Source of the DNA: Opitutia bacterium
GTDB taxonomy: Bacteria > Verrucomicrobiota > Verrucomicrobiia > Opitutales > Opitutaceae
Direction: 5' to 3'
Assembly (NCBI GenBank): GCA_947475065.1
Contig: CANJLB010000023.1
Span: 1-60,443 of the forward strand
Length of the DNA stretch: 60,443 nt
Positions 20,232 to 28,985 of the stretch are shown piece after piece. A program made the translations under genes and the position numbers. The notes beneath the pieces are model-generated. The model was given only the letters and a program-made list of their open reading frames with translations, did no database searches and was not told the DNA's origin. Positions within the stretch are counted from its first letter, which is position 1, and the number at the start of each line of letters is the position of its first letter.

Positions 20232-21401
20232 ATGATGCGCGTTCTCGTCCTCACTTCCAGCACGGGCGGCGGGCATGACACCCGCGCGCGTGCGTTTGCA
20301 GCGTGGGCGCGGAGGGAAACGGACGTCGGGCTCGAGGTCGTGATCCATCAGGCGCTCGAGGAGACGCATGGGCTCTACCGGTTCGGCGTCGGGCTCTACA
20401 ACTGGATCCAGCGCAAGGTGCCGCGGCTGCACCACCTCTATTTCAACTTCCTCGAAGCCGGCGGATTGCTCAAGTCGCCGGCACGCCTGCTCGGTGCAGA
20501 ACGGTTCCGCGCGGTCGTGCGCGCGCACCGGCCTGGCGCGGTGCTGAGCGTCCATGGCTCGCTCAATCACGGGTTCTTTGCCGTTGCACGCGACACCCTG
20601 CCGGACGCGCCGCCGCGGTGCGCCACCTACTGCGGAGAGCTGTTCGGCGGCTACGGCTTCAGCCGTCACTGGGTCAATCCGCGTGCGGATTTGTTTGTCG
20701 GTGCAGTCGAGGAGTGTGCGACCGAGGCTCGTCGGCTGGGCATGGCGGCGGACCGGACGTGCGTGGGCGGGTTTTTGCTGGATCCGAGTTTCTACGCGGC
20801 ACCGCTGACGGAACCCGAACGACGCGCGATCCTGCGGGAAAAATTCGCACTTGATCCGGACCGCTTCACGCTGCTGCTGACTACCGGTGCCGTCGGGGCA
20901 AACAACCATCTCGCCCTGCTGGAAGCGCTGGCCCGATCGCCCCTCCGCCCGCAGGTGATCGCCGTGTGCGGGCGGGCACCTCAAGTGCGGCAGGCGGTGA
21001 CGGAGTGGAGCGCGGCGCACGCCGGCCTGCCGGTGAGGCCGATCGAGTTTACCGACCGGATGGCCGAGCTGCTGCGCTGCGTGTCGGCGGTCGTGGCGCG
21101 GCCCGGCACGGGCACGACGAGCGAGGCGATCTTGAGCGGCTGTCCTGTGATTTTCAACGGCCTCGGTGGCGTGATGCCGCAGGAAATGATCACGGTAAAA
21201 TTCGCCACGGCGCACGGCTTCTCCCGCAGGCTGAGGCGCGCGTCTGACCTGCCCGAGGTCCTAAAGCCCCTGATGGCCGACCGAAACAATCTCCTCGCCC
21301 TCCGGGAAAAAATCTCCGCCGCCCGACCAGCCGGTTCGCCGCGGGGGATTCTTGAACTTGTGGCAGGCGGCTCCGGCCGCAAAGATTCCGACCGAGCATG
21401 A
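20232..21401 (+). CDS. MGDG synthase-like glycosyltransferase (GT28 type)
   Basis: 389 residues. The N-terminal MRVLVLTSSTGGGHDTRARAF matches the MGDG_synth domain (S-x-GGGH plus A-rich helix), which binds the lipid acceptor. The C-terminal half has the GT-B donor part: LLLTTGAVGANNH, EFTDRMAELLRCVSAVVARPGTGTTSEAI and PVIF. This C-terminal motif is shared with MurG and monogalactosyl/glucosyl-diacylglycerol synthases, so a membrane-associated glycolipid enzyme is likely. ATG codons at 20232 and 20235 follow a GAGAG ribosome-binding site. The stop overlaps the next start as ATGA, so it is translationally coupled. Confidence 0.84.
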   Translation: MMRVLVLTSSTGGGHDTRARAFAAWARRETDVGLEVVIHQALEETHGLYRFGVGLYNWIQRKVPRLHHLYFNFLEAGGLLKSPARLLGAERFRAVVRAHRPGAVLSVHGSLNHGFFAVARDTLPDAPPRCATYCGELFGGYGFSRHWVNPRADLFVGAVEECATEARRLGMAADRTCVGGFLLDPSFYAAPLTEPERRAILREKFALDPDRFTLLLTTGAVGANNHLALLEALARSPLRPQVIAVCGRAPQVRQAVTEWSAAHAGLPVRPIEFTDRMAELLRCVSAVVARPGTGTTSEAILSGCPVIFNGLGGVMPQEMITVKFATAHGFSRRLRRASDLPEVLKPLMADRNNLLALREKISAARPAGSPRGILELVAGGSGRKDSDRA

Positions 21402-21949
21402 AGAAGCCCATCCGGCCCACCGTCTATCTCCGCCTGCTGGCGGGTGCGGTGCTGCCCGCATTCCGGGAAGCCGTCGCACTGCGGAATCGGGCGATGGAAC
21501 GGCCGCGGCCGGGCCTGCGCGCACTGCTGCTGCCAGCAGCGCGCGACCTCGCATCCGACGCCGCGGCGCGTGCCCACACCGGCCTCGGCTTCGGCACGGC
21601 GCTGCGCGGCGCGGTGATCCTCGGCACCCACGACCCTGCGAGCCGGACGGTGCTGGCGCACACCCCGGACGGCCTCGCGAGGTTTCAGATTCCCGAGATC
21701 GGTTTTGACCGCTGGCTGCGGCTCCAAGCCGGTATGCTCCGGGGTGGGCGCGGCACGCCGCCGGGCGTGGCGGAGGTGACCATTTGTTTTCCTCATTTTC
21801 GCACGGCGCTGGCGGCCTTGCGCAACGAACTGGACGAGCTGGCCGCGCTCGGCGCGGGCGAGCTGGTCATCACCGGCAGCCTGCCGCTCGCCGACCACCT
21901 GAACGTCGTGTTGCAGCGCATGGCCGACTATTTTCCTCCCCGGCGATGA
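21398..21949 (+). CDS. Unknown protein in glycosyltransferase-aminotransferase operon
   Basis: 183 residues, no family recognised. Starts in the ATGA overlap with the glycosyltransferase and ends in an ATGA overlap with the aminotransferase, so it is the middle gene of a tightly coupled trio. The first ~50 residues are arginine-rich and amphipathic. The remainder is mixed alpha/beta, with VAEVTICFPHFRTALAALRNELDELAALGAGELVITGSLPLADHLNVVLQRMADYF. The ending faintly resembles SCP2-like lipid-binding proteins, but this is too weak to name. No signal peptide or clear membrane span. Confidence 0.7.
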   Translation: MKKPIRPTVYLRLLAGAVLPAFREAVALRNRAMERPRPGLRALLLPAARDLASDAAARAHTGLGFGTALRGAVILGTHDPASRTVLAHTPDGLARFQIPEIGFDRWLRLQAGMLRGGRGTPPGVAEVTICFPHFRTALAALRNELDELAALGAGELVITGSLPLADHLNVVLQRMADYFPPRR

Positions 21950-23214
21950 CCCCCCCGCCCACCGCTCCCACACCTGCGCCGGCAGCAGGCCCCTACGCCG
22001 AATCGCTCCGGCTGTTCGCCCGCGCCAGCCGCGTGATTCCAGGCGGCATCTACGGTCACACCAGCCCGGCGCTGACCGTCCCCGGCGAATTTCCCTACTT
22101 CGCCGCCCGCGCCGAAGGCGGTCGCTACTGGGATGCCGACGGGCGGGAGTTCCTTGACTTCATGTGCGGCTACGGGCCGATCGTGCTCGGCCACCGGCAT
22201 CCCGAAGTAGAGGCGGCGGCGGATAAACAGCGGCGCGACGGCGACTGCTTCAATCACCCGACCGAGGCAATGGTGCTGCTCGCCGAACGGCTCGTGGCCC
22301 TCACCGGCTTCGCGGGCTGGGCGGTGTTTGGAAAAAACGGGTCCGATATGACCACCTGGGCCGTGCAGGTCGCGCGGGAGTTCACCGGCAGGAAAAAAAT
22401 CCTGCGTGTGCGCGGCGGCTATCACGGGGCGCACGCATGGTGCACGCCCGGCCATGGCGGGCTCATCCCCGAGGACCGTGCGCACATCCATCCCTTTGCG
22501 TGGAACGACCTCGACGGGCTGCGGGCGCTCGTCGGGCGGCATCGCGGGCAGGTCGCGGCCGTCATCGCCTCCCCGTATCACCATCCGACCTTCGGCGACT
22601 CGTCGCTGCCCGCGCTGGGATTCTGGGCGGGAGCGGAGGAAATCTGCCGCCGTGAACGGGCGCTGCTGATCGTGGACGATGTGCGGGCGGGCTTCCGGCT
22701 GCACCTCGGCGGTTCACACCAGTTTTTCGGCTTCACGCCCGACCTCGTGTGTTTTTCCAAGGCGCTGGGCAACGGCCATGCCATCTCCGCCACCGTGGGC
22801 CGCGCAGAGCTGAAGGTTGCCGCCTCTCGGGTTTTTCTTACCGGCAGCTTCTGGCAGGGTGCGGTGGCGATGCGTGCGGCGCTCACCACCCTCGATGTGC
22901 TGGAGCGCGACGACGGCATTGGGCGGATGCGGCGGCTCGGCGAGCGGTTCGCGGCCGGCCTGCGTGCGGGCGCGGAACGGCACCGGCTGCAGGTCAGCTG
23001 TTCCGGACCGCCCGCCATCCCCTTTATGAGCTTCGCCGACGACGCCGGGTGGCGGCGGCAGCGACGCTTCTGCGTGGAAATGGCGCGGTGCGGATTTTTC
23101 CTGCACCCGCATCACAACTGGTTTCTCTGTGCCGCGCATACGGAGGCGGACATAGATCGCGCGCTGGCGGCGGCGGACGGGGCGTTCGCGCTGGTAAAGG
23201 CGGATGGCGGCTGA
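21946..23214 (+). CDS. Class III aminotransferase (GSA-aminomutase-like)
   Basis: A 422-residue PLP enzyme. The fold-type I features are present: GHRHPEVEAA, FGKNGSDMTTWAV (cofactor phosphate site), RVRGGYHGAH, LIVDDVRAGFR (D-x-x-R/G pocket) and the PLP lysine K272 in CFSKALGNG. It resembles glutamate-1-semialdehyde aminomutases, but VDDVRAG replaces the usual DEVMTGFR, so it is more likely a transaminase on a different amino donor/acceptor. The start overlaps the previous stop (ATGA). Its coupling to a lipid glycosyltransferase suggests an amino-containing lipid or sugar product, which is inference. Confidence 0.83.
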   Translation: MTPPPTAPTPAPAAGPYAESLRLFARASRVIPGGIYGHTSPALTVPGEFPYFAARAEGGRYWDADGREFLDFMCGYGPIVLGHRHPEVEAAADKQRRDGDCFNHPTEAMVLLAERLVALTGFAGWAVFGKNGSDMTTWAVQVAREFTGRKKILRVRGGYHGAHAWCTPGHGGLIPEDRAHIHPFAWNDLDGLRALVGRHRGQVAAVIASPYHHPTFGDSSLPALGFWAGAEEICRRERALLIVDDVRAGFRLHLGGSHQFFGFTPDLVCFSKALGNGHAISATVGRAELKVAASRVFLTGSFWQGAVAMRAALTTLDVLERDDGIGRMRRLGERFAAGLRAGAERHRLQVSCSGPPAIPFMSFADDAGWRRQRRFCVEMARCGFFLHPHHNWFLCAAHTEADIDRALAAADGAFALVKADGG

Positions 23215-23237
23215 GCGAACTGAGAAAACGCAAACCC

Positions 23238-23783
23238 ATGGCCCGTTTGGTCGAACCCCACGAATTCCAGGCCAGAAACACGGTCACGCTCGCGCGCTGG
23301 CTGCTGGGCAAGCAACTGGTGCGTGCCGACCCGGCCGGCGGAGAACCGCGCCGCGCGCGGATCACCGAGACCGAAGCTTACCATGGCCCGCGTGACCTCG
23401 CCTGCCACGCCAGCAAGGGCCGTACTCCACGCACCGAGGTGATGTTTGCTCCCGGCGGTGTGTGGTATGTTTATCTCTGCTATGGGATGCACGAGATGCT
23501 CAATCTCGTGACCGGGCCGGCGGACTGGCCGGCGGCGGTGCTCATCCGCGGGGTCGGGGAGGTGAAGGGTCCCGGCCGGCTGACGCGCAAGCTCGGCATT
23601 AACCGCAGCCTCAACGCGCAGCCCGCAACGCCCGCGAGCGGGCTATGGCTGGAAGACGACGGCCTCGTCGTGACGCGCCGCGCGATTCAGGCTGGCCCGC
23701 GTGTCGGCGTGGCCTATGCCGGCCCGATCTGGTCCGCGAAGCCTTGGCGATTTTCACTCAAATGGCTAAAGGACGGAAATTAG
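23238..23783 (+). CDS. mpg: DNA-3-methyladenine glycosylase (AAG/MPG family)
   Basis: A 181-residue base-excision repair enzyme removing alkylated purines. The family core is intact: ARWLLGKQLVR, RITETEAYHGPRDLACHASKG (catalytic glutamate in ETEAY), MFAPGGVWYVYLCYGMHEMLNLVT and AVLIRGVGE. Length is typical of bacterial AAG (180-200). The ATG at 23238 was chosen because it lies 23 nt after the aminotransferase stop and opens just before the conserved core. It may be co-transcribed with the upstream trio without being functionally linked to it. Confidence 0.93.
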   Translation: MARLVEPHEFQARNTVTLARWLLGKQLVRADPAGGEPRRARITETEAYHGPRDLACHASKGRTPRTEVMFAPGGVWYVYLCYGMHEMLNLVTGPADWPAAVLIRGVGEVKGPGRLTRKLGINRSLNAQPATPASGLWLEDDGLVVTRRAIQAGPRVGVAYAGPIWSAKPWRFSLKWLKDGN

Positions 23784-24309
23784 CAGCCAGCAAGCTGCCA
23801 GAATTTTCCTTGGACAATGAGGGGCCAAATGTGAACGTGATGCGGGCGAAAAAACACGTTTTTAGGCCTCATTGGCGAAGGAATCGGATCAATCTCGAGT
23901 GGCAGTCTGATGCCCATATCTGTTGAGTTTCAGACTATTTGTCACATGGGCTTCCTTCCCATGTTGGTGACACATCCTGACATCAGTAAAATATTATATA
24001 AATATATTATATATAGAATGATATATAAATTTATAACCATTGAAATGCATGGATCAGCCAAGTTTCAGCACGTTCCCACAGAAACGTTCAACCGGCCTTC
24101 TCCCACATTGGATTACAAAATGCAGCCGGCCCGTAAGTTAGGCCGTTTCTCTTGTGTTTCGGATGCCCGTTTTACCTGCATTGGCGGCCGGTGACAGGAA
24201 AAATCTAGAAATCAATGGGCCTACGTTGATATGATGCTGCAAAATCCTGCTCGCAGGCGATGGTTACGATCCCCATGGAAATCCGCCAAGCCATCGTTCG
24301 TGTCAGCTC
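23784..24309. other. Convergent intergenic region with AT-rich stretch
   Basis: 526 bp between the ends of two convergent genes. Positions ~23985-24045 are almost entirely A/T, in sharp contrast to the >60% GC surroundings. A 94-codon frame from 23910 crosses this stretch but is AT-driven and has no recognisable features. No terminator with a clean T-run was seen. Confidence 0.55.
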
Positions 24310-25197
24310 CTATTTCAGGGTCACGCTTTTGTCCGCCGGTTTGGCCGGCATAGACGCCGGCGGTTGGTAGTCCACCAGCGTGGCGGTGGCGGTCCCGACT
24401 TTGACATTGACCTCGAATTTCAGCGGGAGGCGGTCGGCGTCGTTGGAGATCCAGACTTTCACCGCGCCTCCCTTCTTGAACATGCCCTTCGGCGGGCCGT
24501 CCATCGCGGGGATCAGCAGCATGGCCTCGCGTTTGCCCTTGGGGGTGGAAATTTTCTCCACCTTTTGCGCCGTGATCGTGAGCGGGTAGAACTCGTCGTC
24601 GAACAGCACAAGCGCAGAGTGCATTTCACCAGGCTTGAGGTTCCAGGCACGCGCCTGAATGAGCACCGTGATGAGGTCCATGGGGCGGCCCGGAGGCAGG
24701 GTGAGCGTGCGGGTGCGCGCCGGGCGGAGCGGATCTACGTAGGCGGCCTCGCTGTGCACGTAGTCAAAGGACACGGACATCTGCGTCGGTTTTTTGCCCG
24801 TCTTGGTGTCGGCGTGCGCGGTGAGCAGACGACCATCGCGAACATCGAAGTCGGCGACCGCCTCGCCAGTGAAGGAATAGAGCGCGCCGATCACGCCTCT
24901 GGTGCCGGTCTGGGTGGTGACGCGCGTGAGGGGCTGGCCGGCGAGGGATGAGCTGGTGGCAGTGACCTTGATCTCGCCCGCGCCGCTGAACATCCCCCAG
25001 CCGACCTGAAACTTGAAGACCTCGCCGGGCAGCAGGGAAACGGCGTCGCCTGGTTTGACGCCAGCCATGGTCGAAGCCGGCCCAAGGATGGCGGCAGGGG
25101 CGGTGGTGGGTGGCGGCTGTGCCGGTGCGGCAGCCGCCGCACCCTGCGCGGGGCGCAGGGTGGCGAGGAGCAGGAGGAGGATGAAGGCTGGTTTCAA
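24310..25197 (-). CDS. DUF3108 domain exported protein
   Basis: 295 residues with an N-terminal signal peptide (residues 1-19, AFILLLLLATLRPAQG). The mature protein carries a DUF3108-like beta-sheet domain: GEVFKFQVGWGMFSGAGEIKV, RLLTAHADTKTGKK, PLDLITVLIQAR-type helix (here PMDLITVLIQARAWNL), DEFYPLTITAQKVEKIST, and the ending VWISNDADRLPLKFEVNVKVG. Family members are periplasmic proteins of unknown role, often near envelope genes. No operon partner on the same strand is close. Confidence 0.82.
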   Translation of the reverse strand: MKPAFILLLLLATLRPAQGAAAAAPAQPPPTTAPAAILGPASTMAGVKPGDAVSLLPGEVFKFQVGWGMFSGAGEIKVTATSSSLAGQPLTRVTTQTGTRGVIGALYSFTGEAVADFDVRDGRLLTAHADTKTGKKPTQMSVSFDYVHSEAAYVDPLRPARTRTLTLPPGRPMDLITVLIQARAWNLKPGEMHSALVLFDDEFYPLTITAQKVEKISTPKGKREAMLLIPAMDGPPKGMFKKGGAVKVWISNDADRLPLKFEVNVKVGTATATLVDYQPPASMPAKPADKSVTLK

Positions 25198-25431
25198 GCG
25201 GGACAGGCGTGGCAGAGACCATGACAGCGGAAGCCAACGCAGGTGCCATCATACCCGGCACGGCGCGTGGCGCGAGATGAATTTTACGCTGATGCAGGCG
25301 GCCGGTCCTCACAGGCTGCCAAGAGTGTGGCGTTCCCGGCGGTGAGAATGCGGCGCGGTTCAGGTGACTCAGTCCGGCGCAGGTGGTGAGCCAGGCTGAG
25401 CAGGGCAGGGCACCCGCTGCCATGGGAGCAC

Positions 25432-26418
25432 CTACCGCAGCGGCATCTCCAATTGGTTGGCCTCGCCGAGCGCCCACGCCTCGATGCCGCGCGCTCGAAG
25501 TGTCGTGGCAAATTCTGCCGCGAAGCCGTGCAGCGTGAGCACCCGGCGCGGTTGCACCAGCTCGACGAAGCGCAGCAGGCCGGGATAGTCGGCGTGGTCC
25601 GAGAGCGGAAACGCCGCATGGCATTGGTAGCGGTAGGTCGCGCCAGGGTCGAGCGCCCAGCCGGTGATGGCCGCCGTGCGTGCGGCAGGGATTTTTCTGA
25701 GAAACGCGCCGTTGCGCCCTTGGGGCGGACCGATGACGACATGCCCACCGCATTCGCGCGCATCAAACTCGCGCCAGGAGGGAAAGGTGGTGCCGCATTG
25801 CTCGTAGATTTTGGTCAGCCGCGCAGCCTCCGCGTGCAGCATGACGGGCAGGCCGGCCGGCCTGAGCGCGCGGAGCACCTCCTGCGTCTTGCCGAGGCTG
25901 TAACAGAGCAGCACGGGCGTCGCGCCCTCGGCCAGCGCCGCACGGCAGAAGGCGATGAGGCTGGCGATGACCTCCTCTTCCGGCGGGAAGACGTAGCGTG
26001 GCCGGCCGAAAGTCGTCTCCATGATCAGCGTGTCGGCGTGCGGGGTGGCGCAAGGTTCGGCGGCAAGTCCCGGACGCAGCTTGAAGTCGCCGGTGTAGAG
26101 CAGGGTCCCGTGCTCCGCATGGTCGAGCAGGATCTGGCTGGAGCCGAGGATGTGACCGGCCGAATGCAAGGTGGCGGTGACGCCGGGCGCGAGCGCATGC
26201 GGGCGGCCGAAGGGCAGAATCGTTTCTTCGCGCGGGCCAGGCAGGCGGGCGCGGACTAGGCGCGCCGTCGCGGACGTGCAGAGGATTTCGCGATGCCGCG
26301 CAATGTGGTCGCTGTGCGCGTGGGAGACAAACGCACGGTCGGTGCGCTCCTGCGCGTCGAGCCACCAGCCGATTTGCGGCAGGTGGATGCCACGGCGAAA
26401 TTTGATCTCCCAAGCCAT
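25432..26418 (-). CDS. Metallo-beta-lactamase fold exonuclease-like protein
   Basis: 328 residues in the Ysh1/Cft2-type (beta-CASP) group of MBL-fold nucleases. Metal site HxHxDH at residues 33-38 (SHAHSDH). Further metal ligands: H in the SAGHILGSSQ motif and D in YTGDFKL. METTFG and the C-terminal SDHADYPGL match the family. The RNA or DNA substrate is unclear; similar proteins occur as DNA-ligase-associated exonucleases and as RNA 3'-end processing factors. The start is the ATG at 26418 (MAWEIKF), with 30 unlikely residues upstream in the frame. Confidence 0.82.
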   Translation of the reverse strand: MAWEIKFRRGIHLPQIGWWLDAQERTDRAFVSHAHSDHIARHREILCTSATARLVRARLPGPREETILPFGRPHALAPGVTATLHSAGHILGSSQILLDHAEHGTLLYTGDFKLRPGLAAEPCATPHADTLIMETTFGRPRYVFPPEEEVIASLIAFCRAALAEGATPVLLCYSLGKTQEVLRALRPAGLPVMLHAEAARLTKIYEQCGTTFPSWREFDARECGGHVVIGPPQGRNGAFLRKIPAARTAAITGWALDPGATYRYQCHAAFPLSDHADYPGLLRFVELVQPRRVLTLHGFAAEFATTLRARGIEAWALGEANQLEMPLR

Positions 26419-26530
26419 GCCTGACGCAAAGGGTGCAACGGGCGCGAAGGAAGAAGAAAGGGCTGGGGGCCGTGTCCCGGTTCCCGCTGCACGCCGGGCC
26501 GGCGGCACCGGTTCAGCCTTCGCAGACCTG

Positions 26531-26809
26531 TTACAGCAATCTGAGTGCGGACAGCCCCAGCAAAACTAGCAGCACCACGCCAGCGAGCCACCAATGCCAG
26601 GGGATGCCGTTGACTGTGCGGCGTGGCGGCTCCATCTCGCCCTGCCGGCGCGCGTCGTCATCGTAGCCTTCGGGCAGATCGAGGCCGTCGTCGGGCGACG
26701 GTTCACGCCAGCCGGTGCGTTCGTCGGCTCCGCATTCGGGACAGGCGCTCGCCGTAGGCGGAATGTCCGCGCCGCAGTTGGCGCACTCGTGGGGCGGATA
26801 CTGGCTCAT
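26531..26809 (-). CDS. Zinc-ribbon single-pass membrane protein
   Basis: 92 residues. The N-terminal zinc ribbon has C9-x2-C12 and C23-x2-C26 (CANCG...CPECG), an acidic middle stretch (~37-54), and a C-terminal membrane helix at ~72-91 (WWLAGVVLLVLLGLSALRLL) that probably tail-anchors the protein with the ribbon in the cytosol. Similar small zinc-ribbon proteins are common in Verrucomicrobiota and have no assigned role. It lies 112 nt from the MBL protein start on the same strand. Confidence 0.78.
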   Translation of the reverse strand: MSQYPPHECANCGADIPPTASACPECGADERTGWREPSPDDGLDLPEGYDDDARRQGEMEPPRRTVNGIPWHWWLAGVVLLVLLGLSALRLL

Positions 26810-26814
26810 GGTAG

Positions 26815-26924
26815 TTTTTAACGCGGAGGACGCGGCGAGCGCGGAGAAAGCAAAAGCCGGGACAAATTCATTCTCCTTGGGTTTGGACTCCTCTCCGTGG
26901 GCTCCCCGATCTCCGCGTTAAAAA
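26815..26924. repeat. Intergenic inverted repeat (TTTTTAACGCGGAG arms)
   Basis: A perfect 14-bp inverted repeat, TTTTTAACGCGGAG at 26815-26828 and its complement at 26911-26924, bounds a 110-bp spacer-free intergenic region. The inner flanks repeat GCGGAG-like units (GCGGAGGACGCGGCGAGCG) and the partner CTCCGTGGGCTCC, so the arms extend imperfectly. It lies between the zinc-ribbon gene start and the AI-2E gene end, both minus strand, so it could also act on transcription between them. Confidence 0.7.
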
Positions 26925-26929
26925 TCAGC

Positions 26930-28075
26930 TCAGGCATCGAGATATTTTTTCCGCGCAAACCGCCACGCCGTCACGAGGAATGCCGTGAGCGGCACGGCCA
27001 GCACCAGCCCGAGCGGTCCGCCAAGCGCCGTGCCCCAGAAAAAAATCGCCACGGTGATCGCCATCGGGTGCAGCCCCGTGCGGTCGCCCATGATCTTGGG
27101 CGTGAGCACCCAGCCCTCCGTCATCTGTACGGCCCCCATCACCGCCAGCACGAGGCCGGCGAGCTTCCACCCTCCGTCGGTCTGCAGGAGCGCGATGGGC
27201 AGTGCCGTCGCGAGGCAGGTGAGCGTGCCGAGGTAGGGCACGACGTTGAGTAACCCGATCACCAGCCCGAGCACGAAGCCAAACTTGAGCCCGACCAGTG
27301 TGAAGCCAAACGCGTAGAGCACGCCGAGAATGCCGCCGATGAGGAGCTGCCCGCGAAAAAACGCCACCACGATGCCCACAAACTCGCGCGTGAGAAACAC
27401 CACGTCGTCTCGCAGTGCGGGCGGCAGGAAGCCCAGCGCCTGCGGGAGCCCGCCACCTTTGCCGGCCCGGAGCAGCAGCAGGAAAAACAGGTAGAACGGC
27501 ACGAGCAGCACATGCGTGACAAAACCGACCGCCGCCAGCAGCCCCGCTCCGGCAAAGGCCAACGAGGAGGCCGCCCCTCCCAAGAGTTTTTGCGCCTCGG
27601 CCGAGAACGTTTTGCCGAGGTCCTGCACCGCCGGGCTGTCCATCAGGTCGTCGAAGGTCTTGACTCCGCCCGGCAGATGGCCGCGGGTCCACACCAACGC
27701 CCGATGCCATAGCTCCGGCAGCGAACGAACGAGGTCGTTGACCTGATCCACCAGCGGAGGCACGACAACGACGAGCAGGCCCATGAGCGCGATGGCCGCC
27801 AGACCATAGAGGATGACGACGGCGGTCGCACGATGGAACTTCAGGCGCGTTTCGATCGCGTCCACGGCGGGCCGGAGGATGAGTGCCAAGATGCCGGCGA
27901 CGGCGAGCGGCCAAAGCACACCGGAGAAAAACACGAGCAGTTTGCCCAGCCCGGTGACCGCGCCGACGAGCAACGCGAGCGTGACCGCCACCGCCAGCAA
28001 CGCCGCCGCAAAGCCGACGAGCTTGCGCTGGGAGTCGGAGAGCACGCCGGGGCGGCCGGGATCGGAGGCGGACAT
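26930..28075 (-). CDS. AI-2E family transporter (YdiK/TqsA-like)
   Basis: A 381-residue polytopic inner-membrane protein. It shows the family's typical pattern: two N-terminal helices (LVGFAAALLAVAVTLALLVG and LLVFFSGVLWPLAVAGILALILRP), a helix at ~85-108, a soluble amphipathic region to ~160, and then five to six helices in the C-terminal half (GIVVAFFRGQLLIGGILGVLYAFGFTLVGLKFG...). The FRGQ motif and the GGILGVLYAFG region are signature elements. The substrate is not established for most members. No signalling genes nearby suggest autoinducer export. Confidence 0.87.
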   Translation of the reverse strand: MSASDPGRPGVLSDSQRKLVGFAAALLAVAVTLALLVGAVTGLGKLLVFFSGVLWPLAVAGILALILRPAVDAIETRLKFHRATAVVILYGLAAIALMGLLVVVVPPLVDQVNDLVRSLPELWHRALVWTRGHLPGGVKTFDDLMDSPAVQDLGKTFSAEAQKLLGGAASSLAFAGAGLLAAVGFVTHVLLVPFYLFFLLLLRAGKGGGLPQALGFLPPALRDDVVFLTREFVGIVVAFFRGQLLIGGILGVLYAFGFTLVGLKFGFVLGLVIGLLNVVPYLGTLTCLATALPIALLQTDGGWKLAGLVLAVMGAVQMTEGWVLTPKIMGDRTGLHPMAITVAIFFWGTALGGPLGLVLAVPLTAFLVTAWRFARKKYLDA

Positions 28076-28178
28076 GGCTTGAGTTGATGCCGCGCCCGCC
28101 GTGCGACGCGAGCCGAAAGACGAGGGTGGTGCGAGTGACCCTCACGCGCTTTGGCTCGGTTGCGCTCTATGTCCTCGC

Positions 28179-28559
28179 TCAGGCCAGCAGCAAGGCTGTC
28201 GGGTCGCGGATGCCTTGGTCAAACGTCGCCAGGCGCAGCCCGTGGGCGCGGGCGACTTGGCAGAGGTAGGCGTCGGTCGTATGGGCGTGCGCAGTCACCC
28301 AGGCGGGAAGCACCGGCGGGGGCAGAGCCGGCAGGTAGTGGCCGATCTCTCGCTTCAGCCCCGCGAGCTCCTGCTGGGCCTGCGCGCGCGTGTAACGAAA
28401 ACGCGCCATCGAGATGCGCACAAAGCCCAGCTCAGTGATGGCGCAAGTGGTCAGCTCGTCGGGGGGCACCAACTTTTTCCAACGGTGGAAGGTCAGGTGG
28501 CCGTCCGCATCCGGGTGCGCCCAGGCGAGGAGTGCGTTCACGTCGAGCAGGTATTTCAC
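28179..28559 (-). CDS. PIN-domain toxin (VapC-like)
   Basis: 126-residue PIN ribonuclease, the likely toxin of a type II toxin-antitoxin pair. Acidic metal ligands: D6 in YLLDVNALLA, E43 in AITELGF, D96 in TTDAYL and D114 in ATFDQGI. The initiation codon is GTG (28559-28557), overlapping the antitoxin stop as GTGA, which argues for coupled translation and for the antitoxin being made first. The final GIRDP helix is typical of VapC proteins. The target is probably tRNA or rRNA, as known for the family. Confidence 0.88.
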   Translation of the reverse strand: MKYLLDVNALLAWAHPDADGHLTFHRWKKLVPPDELTTCAITELGFVRISMARFRYTRAQAQQELAGLKREIGHYLPALPPPVLPAWVTAHAHTTDAYLCQVARAHGLRLATFDQGIRDPTALLLA

Positions 28560-28804
28560 GGGAAGTCGACGAGGGCTTCCTTGATCTGTGCGAATGTCAC
28601 CAAGGGGCCGTCATCGCCGGCGGCGTTGTAGAGCGCGCCGGAGATGGGGTGAGGCTCCATCCGCACTTTGCGGGCGGGAAGCTTGGCGGGTGGGGGCAAC
28701 GCGGTGGCACGCAGGTAGGTGGAGACGGTGCCTTTGGCGGCGCGGGCGCGGGCGCGGATGGCGGCGGCCTCGGCGGCGGTGACCTTGAAGGTGAGCGTGG
28801 GCAT
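28556..28804 (-). CDS. Ribbon-helix-helix-like antitoxin
   Basis: An 82-residue partner of the PIN toxin. N-terminal LTFKVTAAEAAAIRARARAAKGTVSTYLRA reads as a ribbon strand followed by two helices, as in CopG/RHH antitoxins that bind the operon promoter. The C-terminal part (KVRMEPHPISGALYNA) would wrap the toxin. It begins at the ATG at 28804 and ends in the GTGA overlap. The promoter should lie just upstream, at 28805-28830 (ATTACGATATGACG). Autoregulation is inferred from the family. Confidence 0.82.
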   Translation of the reverse strand: MPTLTFKVTAAEAAAIRARARAAKGTVSTYLRATALPPPAKLPARKVRMEPHPISGALYNAAGDDGPLVTFAQIKEALVDFP

Positions 28805-28985
28805 GGCGTATTACGATATGACGCTGCAGGCGGAGTCAAGCCACCGCGAGCAATGCCGCCGCCTCCGAAACTTCGGCGGGACGCCGATGGCAGCCTGCGG
28901 GACGCGGGCGCTCCCCGGAAACGGATTCGGCCGCCGACTGCAATTCTGATTCGACAACACGCGACGACCTTTCCACAGTTTCGTC

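Noticed and set aside
23910-24194. A 94-codon frame through the AT-rich region
   Set aside because: Composition-driven (mostly I, Y, K); no ribosome-binding site or homologous look.
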